Assembly (NCBI GenBank): GCA_023678885.1
Contig: CM042965.1
Coordinates: forward strand, 30,857,777-30,921,776
Direction of reading: 5' to 3'
DNA from: Pogostemon cablin
Taxonomy: Eukaryota; Streptophyta; Magnoliopsida; Lamiales; Lamiaceae
DNA: 64,000 nt
Part shown: positions 20,788 through 33,258 of the stretch, piece after piece
Position numbering within the stretch: the first letter of the stretch is position 1
Layout of the letters: each line of letters starts with the position of its first letter
Translations under genes and position numbers: made by a program
Notes under the pieces: model-generated
What the model was told of the DNA's origin: nothing
What the model saw: the letters and a program-made list of their open reading frames with translations, nothing else
The model's database searches: none

Positions 20788-22574
20788 CTACAAATACACT
20801 ACATATTCTTCTTCAATAAAAATCAGACATTATGTGGAAGGGAAAACATAAATTGTATAACGTTCAAACAAATATAATATGCCAGCAATAGCAAATAGAT
20901 TTTTATATCCTCTCAAAACATTATAGACTATAACATTCAGTTCCAATTGTGGATAAATATCATGGATGCTTCTAAAACTGGGAGCGAAGATGCATCACTC
21001 ATCATTACCTTATTAATTCCAACGATAGATGCACAAGTAGATTAAGAAAATTGATCATTTATAATTTCATTCCCTTTATTTTAATGTTACCACTCAACCT
21101 ATAGTAAGCTTATAAGGTTGAAAATGTTGCTGCAATATGTCGCATGATTATTTAAGCTATAATTTTTTAGTTAAGACTTAGAAAACATCCAACAAACTTT
21201 CATCAGAGAAATATAATCAATAGTTTAGAAAATAAAGAAAAAACTATATACTACAAGATGACAAAATATACAAAATTCCACACAAAAAACTAGTACTATA
21301 ATTCAACTTTAATAATTTTAAAAAATCAGATGAAAGGTGTAACAATTCATCCAAGAGATATAGACCGAAGAAGGTAAACAGTTAAAAAGGCTAAACACTA
21401 AATATGTAGCATGTTAACTCTGAAAAGGAAAATTAGTAATTGAAATGACAGCTAATATCAAAACTAGAGTTAATTTGCCTCATATTTTTCAGATGTGAAA
21501 CATAAAAATGAAAATAAAGATTAAAAATAGAACTATTACAATCAATTATCAAACACTTAACAATTTACTAATGCATGAAATAACATAATTAAGCTAAGCA
21601 TGATGAAGAACAAGGCAACGAATAAAAACCATAAAAGTAACATACCACTTCACCAGGTTCTCTTCTACTTATCCTCTCAACATCTACATGGCATACATTT
21701 CATAGTGCATGAACACCTACATCCTAAAAACAGTCACATACTAGCATTTTTTTTCACTTTTAAATATCTTATAGAACTGAAAATCTGTCCATAATTGGGG
21801 AAAATATATTTATACATATGTATAAATATTAAGCCATAAATAGCACATCACATCTCATGTTATAAAGAGATCTTAATTCTATAAGACCTTCATAGCATAG
21901 GGAATTTTTTGGGTGATGCCACATGCTAAGTGGTTAACTGACAAACTTTATAGATTTTACAGTGACTGCTTTTTTTACTAACACTTGCACTTTTCTTTGT
22001 AATTAATAGAAAACTAGTATCTACACGCAATTAGAGCATATCTTGTCTTGCTTAATATTTTAATGTCAATCATTTTTTTTCAGTTTCCAGAATATGAAGT
22101 ATATAATTTTAGTCTATCCATTAGTTTAAATGGCAGGACATTTTGTCAATGTAATTTTCATAAGAGTTGGGTTTCTGTTTACTACACTAAACCTCAAAAG
22201 GGTGTTCAGTAAATTTTTTAACAAAATAAGTTAATTGTCAAATGTTCTATATCTCTAAGTTGATCCATTCTCTACGACACAAACGAGAACAAGCATATTT
22301 GCATGCACTTCAGCTGATTGGTTACTCCCTTTATACTTTTTTGAGGTCAATATTACTTATGGTACTGGAATAGATAAATTAAGGGGGATAACTATAATGC
22401 ATTCAATTTTGAAATAAAACAGGACAAACCATTTTGTATCCTTAAACAAGTATAATTAATTGCTAATTAAACTTTAAATAGGGCCAAAGCAAAGAGGAAT
22501 TAATATGCAGCCCGACACAATAACAATCAATATTAAATAAAGATAAAGAAATATATTTGACAAAAGAAATCAAC

Positions 22575-22664
22575 CTGCTGCAGTGAGGACGACAAGGCAC
22601 GTAAATTACCTTCTTTTTCTACGGCCCACCGCTTTATATCACTGTCTAATGTTTCTACGAGTCT
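22575..22664 (-). CDS. Candidate exon, auxilin-like motif before a J domain
   Basis: A 90-nt minus-strand exon with a TTTTCAG acceptor and CAG/GT donor, phase 0 at both ends. It encodes LDSDIKRW and KEGNLRAL followed by a serine/leucine/glutamine end. This resembles the segment just before the J domain in plant auxilin-like clathrin-uncoating proteins (KRW..GKEGNLRALLSTLQ from general knowledge). The J domain with its HPD motif is not seen in the next exons or introns, so this is either a fragment or a chance resemblance. Function should not be assumed. Confidence 0.45.
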
Positions 22665-23758
22665 CTGAAAAGAAGAATTCCATATTAGTATAGAAAAGCT
22701 TATAAAATCTCAAGAAAGCGAAAATGGTGTAGTTCATGATTAGTGTACATATACATGGAAGTATGCTTTATGCTTCATGTTTGTGGGTTATGGGAGTGAC
22801 TATCTGTCCATTTCATTCTATCAAATAACTAATCTAGTAAAATCTCCAGATATTAACAACTTAATCAACTACTAAAAAATTTTCAAATCCTCACATTGAA
22901 ACATATTTTCCTCCCCCAACCAAAGATTTGCACAAGTAAACAGCTTCAGTCCATGATGTAAAGGCACTTCTTATTCGTAGTTTTAAAAATTTAAAGGGCA
23001 TATGACACATCTTCAGAATGTATTCTTAACAAAGTGAGAGAGTCCTACATGTTTCTATTCCTGCTCATGCTGACTCTAACAATCATGCTGGTTCTTTTTA
23101 GTCAGTGCTTCAGCCTGGAACAGAACACCTTAAATTCCTAGATAAAAAGTATACAAATTAATATATGTATCCAAGGAAATAGTAGAAACACATGCCTCAC
23201 AGGGAATCTTGTTTCATGAAACTCAAAATTGAACTTATTAGGCATAGTTAACAGGGTACAGTAACATGGTCTTCAAAAGCAACAAGAACATAAACTGTAA
23301 AAGTTACTGCAAAAGCAAAAATTGGACCAGGAATATAATATCCTGATCTGGAAGAAAATAAGTTAAATGCAGCTTTAGTCCATTGGAGCTAATATAAGGT
23401 GGGAAATTCTATAGATCACTTGTAACATCCTCATTGAATATTTTGTAATAATAGGTTATATATTATACTATTAAACAGCAAAAAAAGAGTGAATCTCTAC
23501 AAGTATACGAAAATGCAAAGTAAATTTAGAATGGAGGAAAATTCAAAAAGATTACTTGATATTCTTATCAAAAATATTCCCTTCTTTAATTACTCTTAGC
23601 AAGATAAGACTGAATCAGCAGTTTCTTCAAGAACCCTTAGTTAAAGCTCTTATCCAGGCTCAGAAGAAATAATGAAGTAAATAAGCAAATAAAAATTAAG
23701 AGATGTCAAACAGCTTTAAAGAAAGAACAGAAGCATACTTTACTATTTATCCTTATTC

Positions 23759-23935
23759 TCACATATCAAATCGACATCTGGCCAAATTTTGGGGTATTTT
23801 CGAATGGTGGTTGTAGTTCACGTTTTCAATGAGGTGACTATTTTGCTCGAGCAAGGAATCAACCTCTGTGAAGCTCTTAGTTAGGGTTTCCCATGACTCC
23901 GCGGCGGCGATTAGGGCACACAAGGCGTTATCCAT
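23759..23935 (-). CDS. Candidate first exon, ELF4-like
   Basis: From ATG 23935 the minus strand encodes MDNALCALIAAAESW, then LLEQNSHLIENVN and NHHSKIPQNLA. This matches the core of EARLY FLOWERING 4-type proteins (circadian-clock evening complex), in which LDQNR.LI..VN.NH.SKIPDNL is conserved. The match stops after SKIPQNLAR; a donor-like GTGAGA follows and the frame ends soon after. ELF4 genes are usually intronless and continue with a NV.LI.E.N helix, absent here. Either a truncated copy or the first exon of a spliced chimera. The upstream H/P/R-rich frame to 24109 is probably leader. Confidence 0.5.
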   Translation of the reverse strand: MDNALCALIAAAESWETLTKSFTEVDSLLEQNSHLIENVNYNHHSKIPQNLARCRFDM

Positions 23936-24208
23936 GGTAGATGGGAGCAACGGCGTGAGTGGTCGACAGGAGCGGATGGCGTGAGCGATCGATCGGATCA
24001 GCGGGCGACATGAGTGGGTGACGGGTGAAGGCGGTCGGTGTGGGTGTGGCCTGTGGGTGTGGGCGACGGAGTTCGTTGTCTGTGGTGTCAAAATAATTTT
24101 AGGGTTCATGGAATTTGGGATTAAGATTGAAGAAAAGATTTCTGCAATATGTAATGGTAATAACTCATAACACGATAAATAATAGAATTCTCAAATCACG
24201 ATTTAGTT

Positions 24209-24478
24209 GGGGTATGACACATTTTTTTTAAATTAATTTATTAAAAATTAAATTAAATTAATATCAGTAGATAGATATCGATTATACTAACCGATATCTA
24301 TAAGATCAATAGACATCACTAAAAGATATCAGCATGTAATAACCGATATTTATTTGAATATTCTTAATACTATAGATATCGGTGGTAGAATAGATATTGG
24401 TTATTCAATTCATAGATATCATTTTTACAATTTACTGATATCTATGTGCTGATATCTTTTAATAGATTTGTAGTAGTG
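24209..24478. mobile_element. CACTA-like terminus with subterminal GATATC repeats
   Basis: The right edge reads TTTGTAGTAGTG, the complement of CACTACTACAAA, a typical CACTA (En/Spm) terminal inverted repeat. The 250 bp inside it hold about nine GATATC or GATATT hexamers in both orientations, often as CCGATATC or GATATCAG, like the subterminal repeats that CACTA transposases bind. I found no matching left terminus in the window, so the element's extent is unknown. The candidate exons lie on its inner side. Confidence 0.55.
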
Positions 24479-25132
24479 GAGAATAATATGAATTGAAGTA
24501 GAAAGTTGTCAACAACACATTACCTCTTTGATTGCTTTTACTGTCTTAAACAATAATCTGGATCCAAAACTTATATTTGATATCAAGTGCCAGAAGCACG
24601 AATATTTGGTAAGACAGAATAAGGCATTGAGGTCAAGCTTAACTCATTAAATATTTATTTGAATATTATATGAAATTATATAAATATTTGTCCCAGAAGG
24701 ACCTATATATGAATGATAAAGTGGTGGTCAGTTGAAGCTCAAAGGGTTTTTGCAGAGACCCAGTATATGAATGATACATACTCTCCCATTATACATTACG
24801 TTTCGCTGCTTAATTTATATGAAAGTTTCAATATATTTAGATATGTAGTAAATACACAACATATATGAAAATCCATGAAGGATTAAATATAGCTACAATA
24901 TTGGTCATTGCAAGATCTTGAAACAATTAATATGAATATTGATAGACGACAGAATAATACTTTAAGATAATAAGGGATAATATGGGTCGATTTAGTCTCC
25001 CAAACTTATAGGACTTCTGTTAGCTATATATCTTGTATAGATAGCATATATTTTCAAATTCAAATTGTAATATGTAGCTCTATAAATTTGTGGAATGCAA
25101 TCACCACAGCAGTGCACATTTTATAAATCTTA
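24479..25132 (+). other. Flank and probable 5' LTR of the Ale-like Copia element
   Basis: AT-rich, no genes. The last 115-200 bp before the primer site look like a short Copia LTR: TGTTAGC near 25019, a TATAAAT box near 25082 and an end just before TATATGGTATCA. The exact LTR start cannot be set without the 3' LTR, which is not in the window. Confidence 0.4.
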
Positions 25133-25194
25133 TATGGTATCAGCCTAAAATTTTTGATCCTTTCTTTCTCTTCTCCTCATCCTCCCAATCGATC

Positions 25195-25950
25195 ATGGCT
25201 TCACAAGTGGATGCTCTCTTCTTTTCCACTCTTATCCATATGATCACTATAAAACTATCCTCTTCCAACTATCTCCTTTGGCAAAATCAAGTGACTTACA
25301 TTCTTGCTTATCAAGATTTACTTGGCCATGTTGAAAGAATTGTTCCTCAGCCACCAAAAACAATATTAGATGGCACTGGTGTATCCGTTCTGAATCTGGC
25401 ATTTTCTGCATGGACAACTTTAGATAAACGTCTACTCAGTCTTCTTTTATCCTCATTGATAAAGGAGTCCATGGCAGAGGTTCTCGGTTGCACCACCTCT
25501 CATGCTGTTTGGATGGCTCTCGAATCTGCCTTCAGCCATTGTTCAAAATCTCAGGAGTTACGTCTCAAAGATGACCTTCAATTAATGAAGAAGGGCTCAC
25601 ATTATGTGTCTGACTATGGTAGACAATTCAAGGCTTTATGTGTCAATTAGCTACTATTGGTCGTCTGGTTGATGAAATGGACAAATCTCATTAGTTTCTT
25701 CAAGGACTTGACCCATCTTTATCTAGCTTCTCCGCTGCCCACATGGCAATCACACCACTGCCCTCACTTCTTGATTTATTTTCTCAAGCAGAAAGTATTT
25801 CTATTTTTCAAGAATCTTTGGAATCTACTAATGCAACAGCTGCCTTTGTTGCTCACCGTGACACGCCACAAAAATCTTATATGTCACAGTCTTCATCTCA
25901 ATCTAGCCCAACCACTCGTGGTCGTGGTTCAAACCACTTTCGAGGTAGGG
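25195..25950 (+). pseudogene. Copia gag, frame-disrupted
   Basis: From ATG 25195 (MASQVDALFF) the sequence encodes a Copia gag: KLSSSNYLLWQNQV, AWTTLDKRLLSLLLSSL and LQLMKKGSHYVSDY are the usual UBN2/retrotran_gag-type landmarks. A TAG stop at 25648-25650 is followed by a homologous continuation (MAITPLPSLLDLFSQAES, GRGSNHFRGRG) in another frame, so at least one stop or frameshift breaks it. The end is glycine/arginine-rich, before the expected zinc knuckle, which is damaged. Confidence 0.8.
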
Positions 25951-26118
25951 GATGATCTGGTCCCAAACGGCTTCCATGCTGCTAAATTTTTAGCGAAGAA
26001 GGTCATTACACAACTTATTGCAATGACAGGTACAAACGATCTGAATCTGTGGGCCTCTGAAAATTTAGCTCAAGATTTTCAAGCTAGTTGTGCCATTTCT
26101 CCATCTTCTACTTCAGAT

Positions 26119-27486
26119 TGGTATGTGGACACCGGTGCTTCAGAACATATGACATCTAATTCATCCACTCTTGACACATATGACCGTGTGATAGTCGGTA
26201 ATGGTGATTCTATCTTTATATCTCATACCGGTACTCTAGATTTATCACATTATCTTAAACTATTGGATGTCATAGTTGTTCCACACCTTAATAAAAATTT
26301 GTTGTCTATAAGCAAGCTAACATCTAATTTTCCAGTAAATGTTCTATTCTCTAATGATGTGTTCAGGATTCAAAATCGCCACACAAAGGAAATTCTGGCA
26401 AAAGGCAGGCGTGACAACAACTTATATATCTTGGAGAAATGTCAATCAGCCTTAGCGGCGGCTTTGGTTTCAAAATTCTTGCTAGCATCATTTGAATTAT
26501 GGCACTCCCGCCTCGGACATGTCTCTTTTGATGTCATTGCTTTAGTAAATAAATAAGGGCATTAAAATGTAACTTCTCTTTTATCGAAGCCCTCTTTATG
26601 TGCTTCCTGTCAAACTGCCAAAAGCATTCATTTGCCTTTTAATATTAATGAGAAACGTGCTTCTCACGTGTTGGATTTGATTCATTATGACTTATGGGGT
26701 CCTGCTCCTGTGTATTCCACTGCTGGTTAACGTTATTATGTAATTTTTGTGGATGATTATTCGAGATTTACTTGGTTTTACCCATTGCACACAAATGATA
26801 AATTCTATAATACTCTGTTAATTTATTTTTCCTTTGTGACAACTCAATTCTCTTACAAGATCAAAAGGTTTCAAAGCGACGATGGAACTGAATTCACAAA
26901 TAAAAAAGTGCAGAATATTTTCACTACACATGGAATTCACTATTTCTTGCCCGTACACACCTTCTCAAAATGATCGGGCGGAGCGCAAACATCGCCACAT
27001 CATAGAAACGGTTCTTGCCATGATGTTTCATGCTCAGGCTCCTGCTTCCCTATGGGTTGATGCTTTTGCAGCAGCCGTATATACTATAAATCGACTTCCT
27101 TCTCAGATATTAAAAGGGTCTACTCCGTATGAGTTGCCTTATCATTGCTCCCCATCTTATGAAAACTTTCATCCGTTTGGTTTCAGGATTTTTCCTTGCT
27201 TGAGGGATTATGCTTCAAATAAGTTTTCAGCTCGTAGCACTCCATGTACATTTATTGGATATAGCAACTCGTACAAGGGATTTTGGTGTTTAGATCCCTC
27301 CACTAGTCGTATTTATACAACTCGACATGCTCAATTTAATGAATTATTATTTTCATTTTCAAATCAGCGCACAGGTGGAAAATTCAATTTGGAATTCTTT
27401 ACTTTTGCAGACTCATTAAGGAAAGAGAAACCCACTTCAAATTCAACATCTCCTCCACGTAACTCATGTTCTCTATTTCTTCCATA
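26119..27486 (+). pseudogene. Copia protease and integrase, frame-disrupted
   Basis: Protease motif WYVDTGASEHMTS near 26120, then the GAG-pre-integrase segment ELWHSRLGHVSFD ending in an early TAA (26554). The integrase core follows with stops: FVDDYSRFTWFYPL, FQSDDGTEFTNK near 26870, then, in a shifted frame from about 26950, the region with ERKHRHIIETVLAMM. The C-terminal part (TPCTFIGYSNSYKGFWCL) is intact to 27486. Multiple lesions make it non-functional. Confidence 0.82.
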
Positions 27487-27922
27487 GAATACATGTGTTT
27501 CACCAAATATTCAATCGAAGTGTGCTCTATGTCCTTCTAATGAATATCAACAGCAACATCTCGATTTTCTTCTCCACAAGAGGTACAAGAGGCACCGATT
27601 CCACCTTCATCACCACTTATGTTACTTCCTCCATTGGAAGCTCATGCACAACCTGTTTTGCCTCCTACATCAGAAGTTCAAGCCCAGCCAACACACTCTA
27701 TGAGTACTCGGTCAAAGGCGGGTATCTTCAAGCCAAGGCACATTGCCGACGTTGCTCGGGCTATATGTTTCTCCTCATTGACGACCACTACGGAGCCAAA
27801 GAATTTTAAATCTGCTGCTAAATATCCACATTGGATGCAGCCATGGATGAAGAAATAGAGGCTATTCGCCTTAACAACACTTGGGATCTTGTGCCTAAGC
27901 CACCAAACACAAATATCGTTGG

Positions 27923-28720
27923 CTCCTAATAGGTGTTCCGTACAAAGTCCTTATCTGACGGAACCATTGATTGTCATAAGGCTCGTTTAGTGGCTCAGGG
28001 CTACACTCAAATTCCTGATTTAGATTACTCTTATACTTTAAATTCAGTGGTTAAAGCATCTACAGTTCGCATTGTTTTCGCTCCAGCAATCATGAACAAA
28101 TGGCCTCTCCACCAACTTGATGTGAAAAATGCTTTTCTACATGTCATTTTAACCAAGCCTGTTTATATGTCTCAACCACCTGGATACATTGATCCGCTTT
28201 TGCCAAATCATGTTTACCGTTTGAAGAAGGCAATGGCCTCAAACAAGCCCCTCTTGCTTAGTTTTCAAGGTTTAGTTCATTTCTTACAAGTATAGGATTC
28301 TCATGAAGTCATTCGGATACTTCCTTGTTTGTCTTTAAGTAAGGATCGTCTCTTATTTATCTCTTAGTTTATGTTGACGACATCATCCTCACTGGAAACG
28401 AACCGCCTTTGTTACAGCAATTTATAAAATGCTGGCAAGGAGAGTTTTCCATTCGAGATCTTGGAAAATTAAATTATTTTCTTAGTCTTGAAGTCACTTA
28501 CACTGAAGATGGTATTTTTCTCAACCAAGCCAAGTATGCCACTGACATTTTAAAGCGTGTTGATCTTTTAGATGCAAAACCAGTGTCAGCTCCTCTTATC
28601 GCCGGCGAAACTCTACTTCCTAATGGTAATATTTTTAATGATCAAACACTTTATCGTTCTTTTGTAGCGGCTTTACAATACTTGATAATTACTCGTCCTG
28701 ATCTTACTTTTTCCATTAAT
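27923..28720 (+). pseudogene. Copia reverse transcriptase, broken
   Basis: Motifs KARLVAQGYTQ, HQLDVKNAFLH and YMSQPPGYIDP (27970-28200) are followed by a frameshifted stretch. YVDDIILTGN lies near 28371, with DLGKLNYFLSLEVTY and TRPDLTF after it. The catalytic DD pair survives, but the frame changes between the motifs and the end is cut off by the element 2 LTR at 28721. Confidence 0.82.
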
Positions 28721-29821
28721 TGATGAGCGTTTTCTCAACATACAATATTAATCCCCAAGTATAAAGGATGCTATTGTAGCTTTGATAAGCGACCAAGTGA
28801 TTATCGAAACCAAGGGACGTATTATTATCAATTCAATTATAATCTAACTAATTAAGGCAAGGTTGGCAATATAATTGTGATGAATAAGTAACTAATAAAC
28901 AAATAATTAAAATAGAAATTTAAATAAACAAGCAGTAGAGATTGAAAGAAAGTGAACAAGTTAGAGATTAGGTAGTCCTTTGGGCCATCCAGTTTTATTT
29001 ATTAACTTTCCTTCCGTGTATCAATGTCCGACTCTGTCTTGTGGAGTATGAACGCATCACTTAACCATGCAAATCTACTCTATAGACACAAGTAAATAAA
29101 TGTGTGACACGTATGAATATCCTTGGAGCAAGAGATATAATTCACCCCCCTTTCTAGGTACTATCAGTATCAATTATTTCCCGTGCACTAAGTACTCTAA
29201 CCCCATATGATCTCCCTTTATAGGTACTATGAAGTTATTCTCTTTTTCCTACTTATTAACCCGAATAAGATTCAATTAACAAGTATTTATATAAAATAGT
29301 TCTAATGAGACTTCGGAGTCGCCTCACTTAGAATCATAACATGTAATCCTGCTCAGCAGTGAATGCACTCAATCAATAATCAAGATATGTATTCAGACTC
29401 TACATAACAATTAATGATGCATAAAACAACTCTAAGTATTAATTAAAAAGGCATAGACTTATATAAAATAAACCACAAGTAGTGTTGTACGGAGTATACA
29501 CACGGAAGTTCAATTAACTCATAAAATCTTCATACACCCTAGAACTAACGAAGCAATTCTAGCCCATGATTGATCGAAGAACAATCATGGTAGTTGGATA
29601 GATCTTACCTATAGTCTTGAAAATTTTCAAGATAAATTAAGAAGTGAAGTAAACCCTAGATGTGGGCGCCATCGCGTCTCTCTCCATTTTGAATCTTCAC
29701 TTGGTTCTCACTTGATTCGACAAATGAATCTCTCTCCCCAGATTCGTAGGATGATGTAGGGTTTTAGATGTTGTGTAGAATGAAGGTGGTGAATCGTCTA
29801 TTTTCTACTGCGTAGGGCCTT

Positions 29822-29830
29822 CCTTTTATA
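29822..29830 (-). promoter_or_regulatory. LTR TATA box of element 2
   Basis: Minus strand TATAAAAGG, at the same place in the LTR as in element 1, about 96 bp downstream of the word array in the direction of transcription. Confidence 0.65.
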
Positions 29831-29925
29831 ACTCTAGCTCCTCCAATGGACCTCTAATGGGCTTTTTGAGCGAAAACACATACTGAAGATGTAAAAATAC
29901 GAATCCACAAGATTATCGTACATCA

Positions 29926-30196
29926 GTTCGACCAAAGCCCTTAGTCGAACCACTCATGCCTTTTTGAACCGGCCTATAACAAACTTGCAGGTGGCTGGTT
30001 CGACTCGAACCATCAGTCAAACCAGAAACATCGTGGTCGAATCCTCACTGCAAAACTTTAGGCTTCTGGTTCGACCACGGTTCGACCATCATGCCTGGTC
30101 GAACCACAATGTCGTGGTCGAACCATGTTGTATCACTTTTTTAGTTTGCTAGTTTGACCCAAACTGGTGGACGAACTACTCTGTTCTGGTCGAACC
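29926..30196. repeat. U3 word array of element 2
   Basis: About eight words of the GGTTCGACC / GGTCGAACC type, several decayed (GGTTCGACTCGAACC composites are frequent). Same position relative to TATA as in element 1. Confidence 0.8.
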
Positions 30197-30391
30197 AGGG
30201 ACTTTCATGCTCGTCTTTCGGTTCTGTGCACTTTTGTCCTATTTTCCTTTAAAAATCCGCTAAAACGGCCTCAAACGCACCTGATTCGTGACTTTTTACT
30301 AGATATCTAGATTTATCTTAACTAAAGATCAAATCACACATCATTATCACATAAATCAGAGCTTAAAATACGTGAATTTACACTCTTATCA

Positions 30392-31711
30392 AATCCCAAA
30401 ACTTACATGTTGCTCGTCTCGAGACAACAAAATCAAGACCATAAGAGTAAGTGTAAAATTCACAAGGCCATCAAGTCAAGTACAATATGTATCACTCGCA
30501 TCATACATTTCATTCATGCAAAAACATCACTCAATTATAATACGCTTTGGAGTACTAAGTCATCTAACTCACAAGATAAGTGTTTACTCTCGCTCTCAAG
30601 TGCATAATACACTTAAACAGGTTAATATATACGCTCAGACTCAACTCATATTTCCGCGTAACCATTGCTTGGCAAAGGTTTCAAAAATCAACTCATAATC
30701 GATTCATTACTAGGATCACAAAGGACTTATTTTTGGGTTGTAATGTTGGCTCTTTGGTAAAGGTAGGAAAATATAGATAAAGTGACTAACTCACTAGTAG
30801 AGAATTACCTTGGAGTTTTGCTTTTCATCAAACAACTTCCTCTTCTCCATCTTTATTCTCATGATCTTTGTAATTCAACTTCTCTTTCTTTTCCTTGGCA
30901 TCAATATCTTCTTTCTTCAAAGTACAAGGGTACCAATTTTAGGCACTACCCTTCTAAACAGTCAGGGTACCGATTTCAGACACTACCCCTAAATAAGATT
31001 TAACCATATTTTTCTTTCCTTCATAACACTCAACGAATATTTTTCTTCCTTTTCTTCTCACATTCAAGCTAGCATATATTCACCTCAACTCTCTACTAAT
31101 GAATAAGGTATTCAACAAAGCTCAAGTAAAGGATGAATAAGGGGTTTTATAAAGGCTTTCCAAAGAAAAAGCTTTTAAAGGCTCAACAGGGCTTCCAATT
31201 ATTTATACAGTACATAGGAAGGTAAAATTTAATTAAGTGACTTAGATAAACAATAATGGCCTAAGATCATGTACTAATAACTAACAATCATAAGTCTCAC
31301 ACAAGACTCCAAGCCAAGTTCTAGAATAAGGTCATATGAACGATTCTCACAAGAATAAACTATCATGCATGGATGTAGCATGTATTCATAAGGCTCAAAT
31401 TCTCACATGTGTAATAGAATCCTAAGCACTCCTCATAGCATATAATCAAGATCAATTCCACAATGAAATCTACATATTTAACAAGTTATACATGCTTCTC
31501 ATCAACAAAATCAAAACACATGCAAAATACGAATGCAATATACTAATCAAAAACCCATCATATCAATCCAAATCAGGTATCACCAACAATCCAACATCAC
31601 AATCAGTACAGAATATCAGTACATGCCACTCACACCACCAAATACTCATCATGTAAAGAGAAAAGAGAAGGGAGGTGAGATGAAGCAGATAAGATGAAAA
31701 TCCGGTGCGTT
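30392..31711 (-). other. 3' tail of element 2: polypurine tract and conserved non-coding blocks
   Basis: No gene. From the LTR inwards: polypurine tract, the CTCGAGACGAGCAA motif, a conserved block at 30714-30768 (AGAGCCAACATTAC on the minus strand, then AGTCC and GATCC words), and two copies of a GGTAGTG...GGTACC repeat (30928-30989). All recur in element 3 (41079-41354). Small frames here are not credible genes. Confidence 0.6.
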
Positions 31712-33258
31712 TTACTCCTGTGGAGCATCATCATCACTATCTTCCCTGCACCAATCATCAAAATCTCTATGTAGGGTATCCACCTTCCTATCCAGAGCTT
31801 CATAATTGTCATTCAAATCACCCAATCTCTGATCCATCACCACATAGTTAGCATGCAGCGCATTGTAGCGCATATTGAGAGCGGCATAGCACATAGTAAG
31901 CAAGCCCAGCTAGCAGTTCGTCTCCCTCTGATTGTTGTTCAAGTTGACAAGGTGTTCATTTATCAACCAAAACTGCTCCCTATAATACTCATCGGGACCG
32001 CCCCAATGCTGCTGCTGTGGATGTGGTGGTAGTGGCATCTCATGCTGCTGCGGCTGCTAAATCTCTATCTCAGGATGGACATGCTCTTCTCCATGCATCT
32101 CATCATCATGCTCCTCATGCTGAGGCCACTGCTGCTGCTGTCCTTGATCAACTATCTTTTGCAGCTCCTGATACATCCCAGCGGCGTACAGATCAGACTC
32201 AGTCCTTCAATTTTCTCTCCTCAAGCACATTGTTGATATAGCCTCGTGCACCAGAGTGTTCATAAACCTATTGTTATCATTCTGGATCATAGTCAAGGCT
32301 CTCACATCATATGGAAATATAAAAGAATAAGGGTTAGAACCCCTAGTGTAAAACCAGTCTCTATTTCGATGTAAAGCAAATCTAAATCGAACACAAGCAT
32401 TCATCACTAGATCCGGATCCTCCAAGATAGGTGTAATGCCAGTAAAGTCCATGTGGTACGACTCAGCCACAGGAGTAAGCAATCCTCCAATATTCACTCT
32501 CCGAAAAGTGGAACTCCTGAATCTGTAGAGCTGCTGAATCAAATACGAACCACATTAAACTGCACTCCATTCATTATACACCAAAGAGCATACAACTCTC
32601 CTCTAGATACGCAACTTCCCTTAGATCGGGCAAACAATGTGTTGCTCAAATCTCTATCCATGTATCTAATGACAGGGTTGCGAATCAAAGCAGCACGAGC
32701 TTCCTTCATCTTGAAATCTATGTCCTTTCCTGAAATAGCTCTCCAGAAGTCATTAGGTCTTAAATACCCATTCTCATGCCTAAAAATCCCCCTCAAAGTT
32801 CTTAGTAGCACATTAAAATCCTCAGTTGTACATGTTCTCTTCTCGCACCCCAGCTGGAATGAACACTCATAGGGAAGAGAACTAGAAGCCTTCTTTATTG
32901 TAATCAAGCACAACACCTCCGCAGTCACATGAAAATATGTCGGCCACTTCAATTCCATGAAGTGATGGATGCCCACTTGATCGAACATCCACATAATTTC
33001 ATCACGGATATTCATTGTCCTCATGGAATCATCATCCAGGTACCTCGTGCGAGCGATCTTATCAGACATCGCACCCCATCGATCCTTTATCTCCTCCCAA
33101 TTCTCTATTCGAATATGAAAATTCTTAGGCAGGCCTCTCCTTAAGCCGTAATTTCTTTGTAACCTCGTCTTCACGAGGCTGTCTATCCTCCCTCTTCTTA
33201 GAACGGATCTCAATTGCCTTTTCTTTTCCTGCAAGAGTAATATTTCAATACCAAACAA
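31712..33258 (-). pseudogene. Athila env-position gene (ORF1-like), frameshifted
   Basis: The minus strand encodes 239 residues (33258-32539), then a -1/+2 frame change to 32542-32207 and, after further stops, a coiled-coil-like C-terminus ending at 31712. Landmarks WGAMSDKIARTRYLDDDSM, TYFHVTAEVL and ...TEDFNVLLR match the family known as Athila ORF1 / putative plant transposon protein, found after pol in Athila-type elements at the place of a retroviral env. Q/H/P-rich and aspartate-rich segments precede the C-terminus. No signal peptide is evident. In Athila this gene is thought to be expressed from a spliced RNA. The role is unknown; breaks make this copy inactive. Confidence 0.75.

Larger units (their letters stand above)
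19634..23758 (-). other. Intron-like AT-rich sequence between candidate exons
   Basis: Apart from the exons at 20695-20787 and 22575-22664 I find no coding signal in this stretch. It is A/T-rich with U-rich runs, as in plant introns. A further exon could have been missed, in particular between 22665 and 23758, because the phase of the ELF4-like exon does not obviously fit the next one. Confidence 0.4.
25133..28720 (+). mobile_element. Decayed Ale-like Ty1/Copia retrotransposon, truncated by element 2
   Basis: A tRNA-iMet primer site (TGGTATCAGCC, 25135-25145) is followed by gag, protease, integrase and reverse transcriptase in Copia order, all in plus orientation and broken by stops and frameshifts. 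The coding stretch stops abruptly at 28720 in the RT/RNase H region (TRPDLTFSIN), where the LTR of element 2 begins. RNase H and the 3' LTR should lie right of the window. It is the oldest layer of the nest. Confidence 0.85.
28721..30391 (-). repeat. 3' LTR of Athila-type element 2
   Basis: In plus view it starts TGATGAGCG and ends ACTCTTATCA, next to a polypurine tract complement (AATCCCAAAACTT, 30392-30404). Length 1671 bp. TATA at 29822-29830 (minus) and U3 word array at 29926-30196. Similar to the LTR of element 1 over its whole length. Confidence 0.85.
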
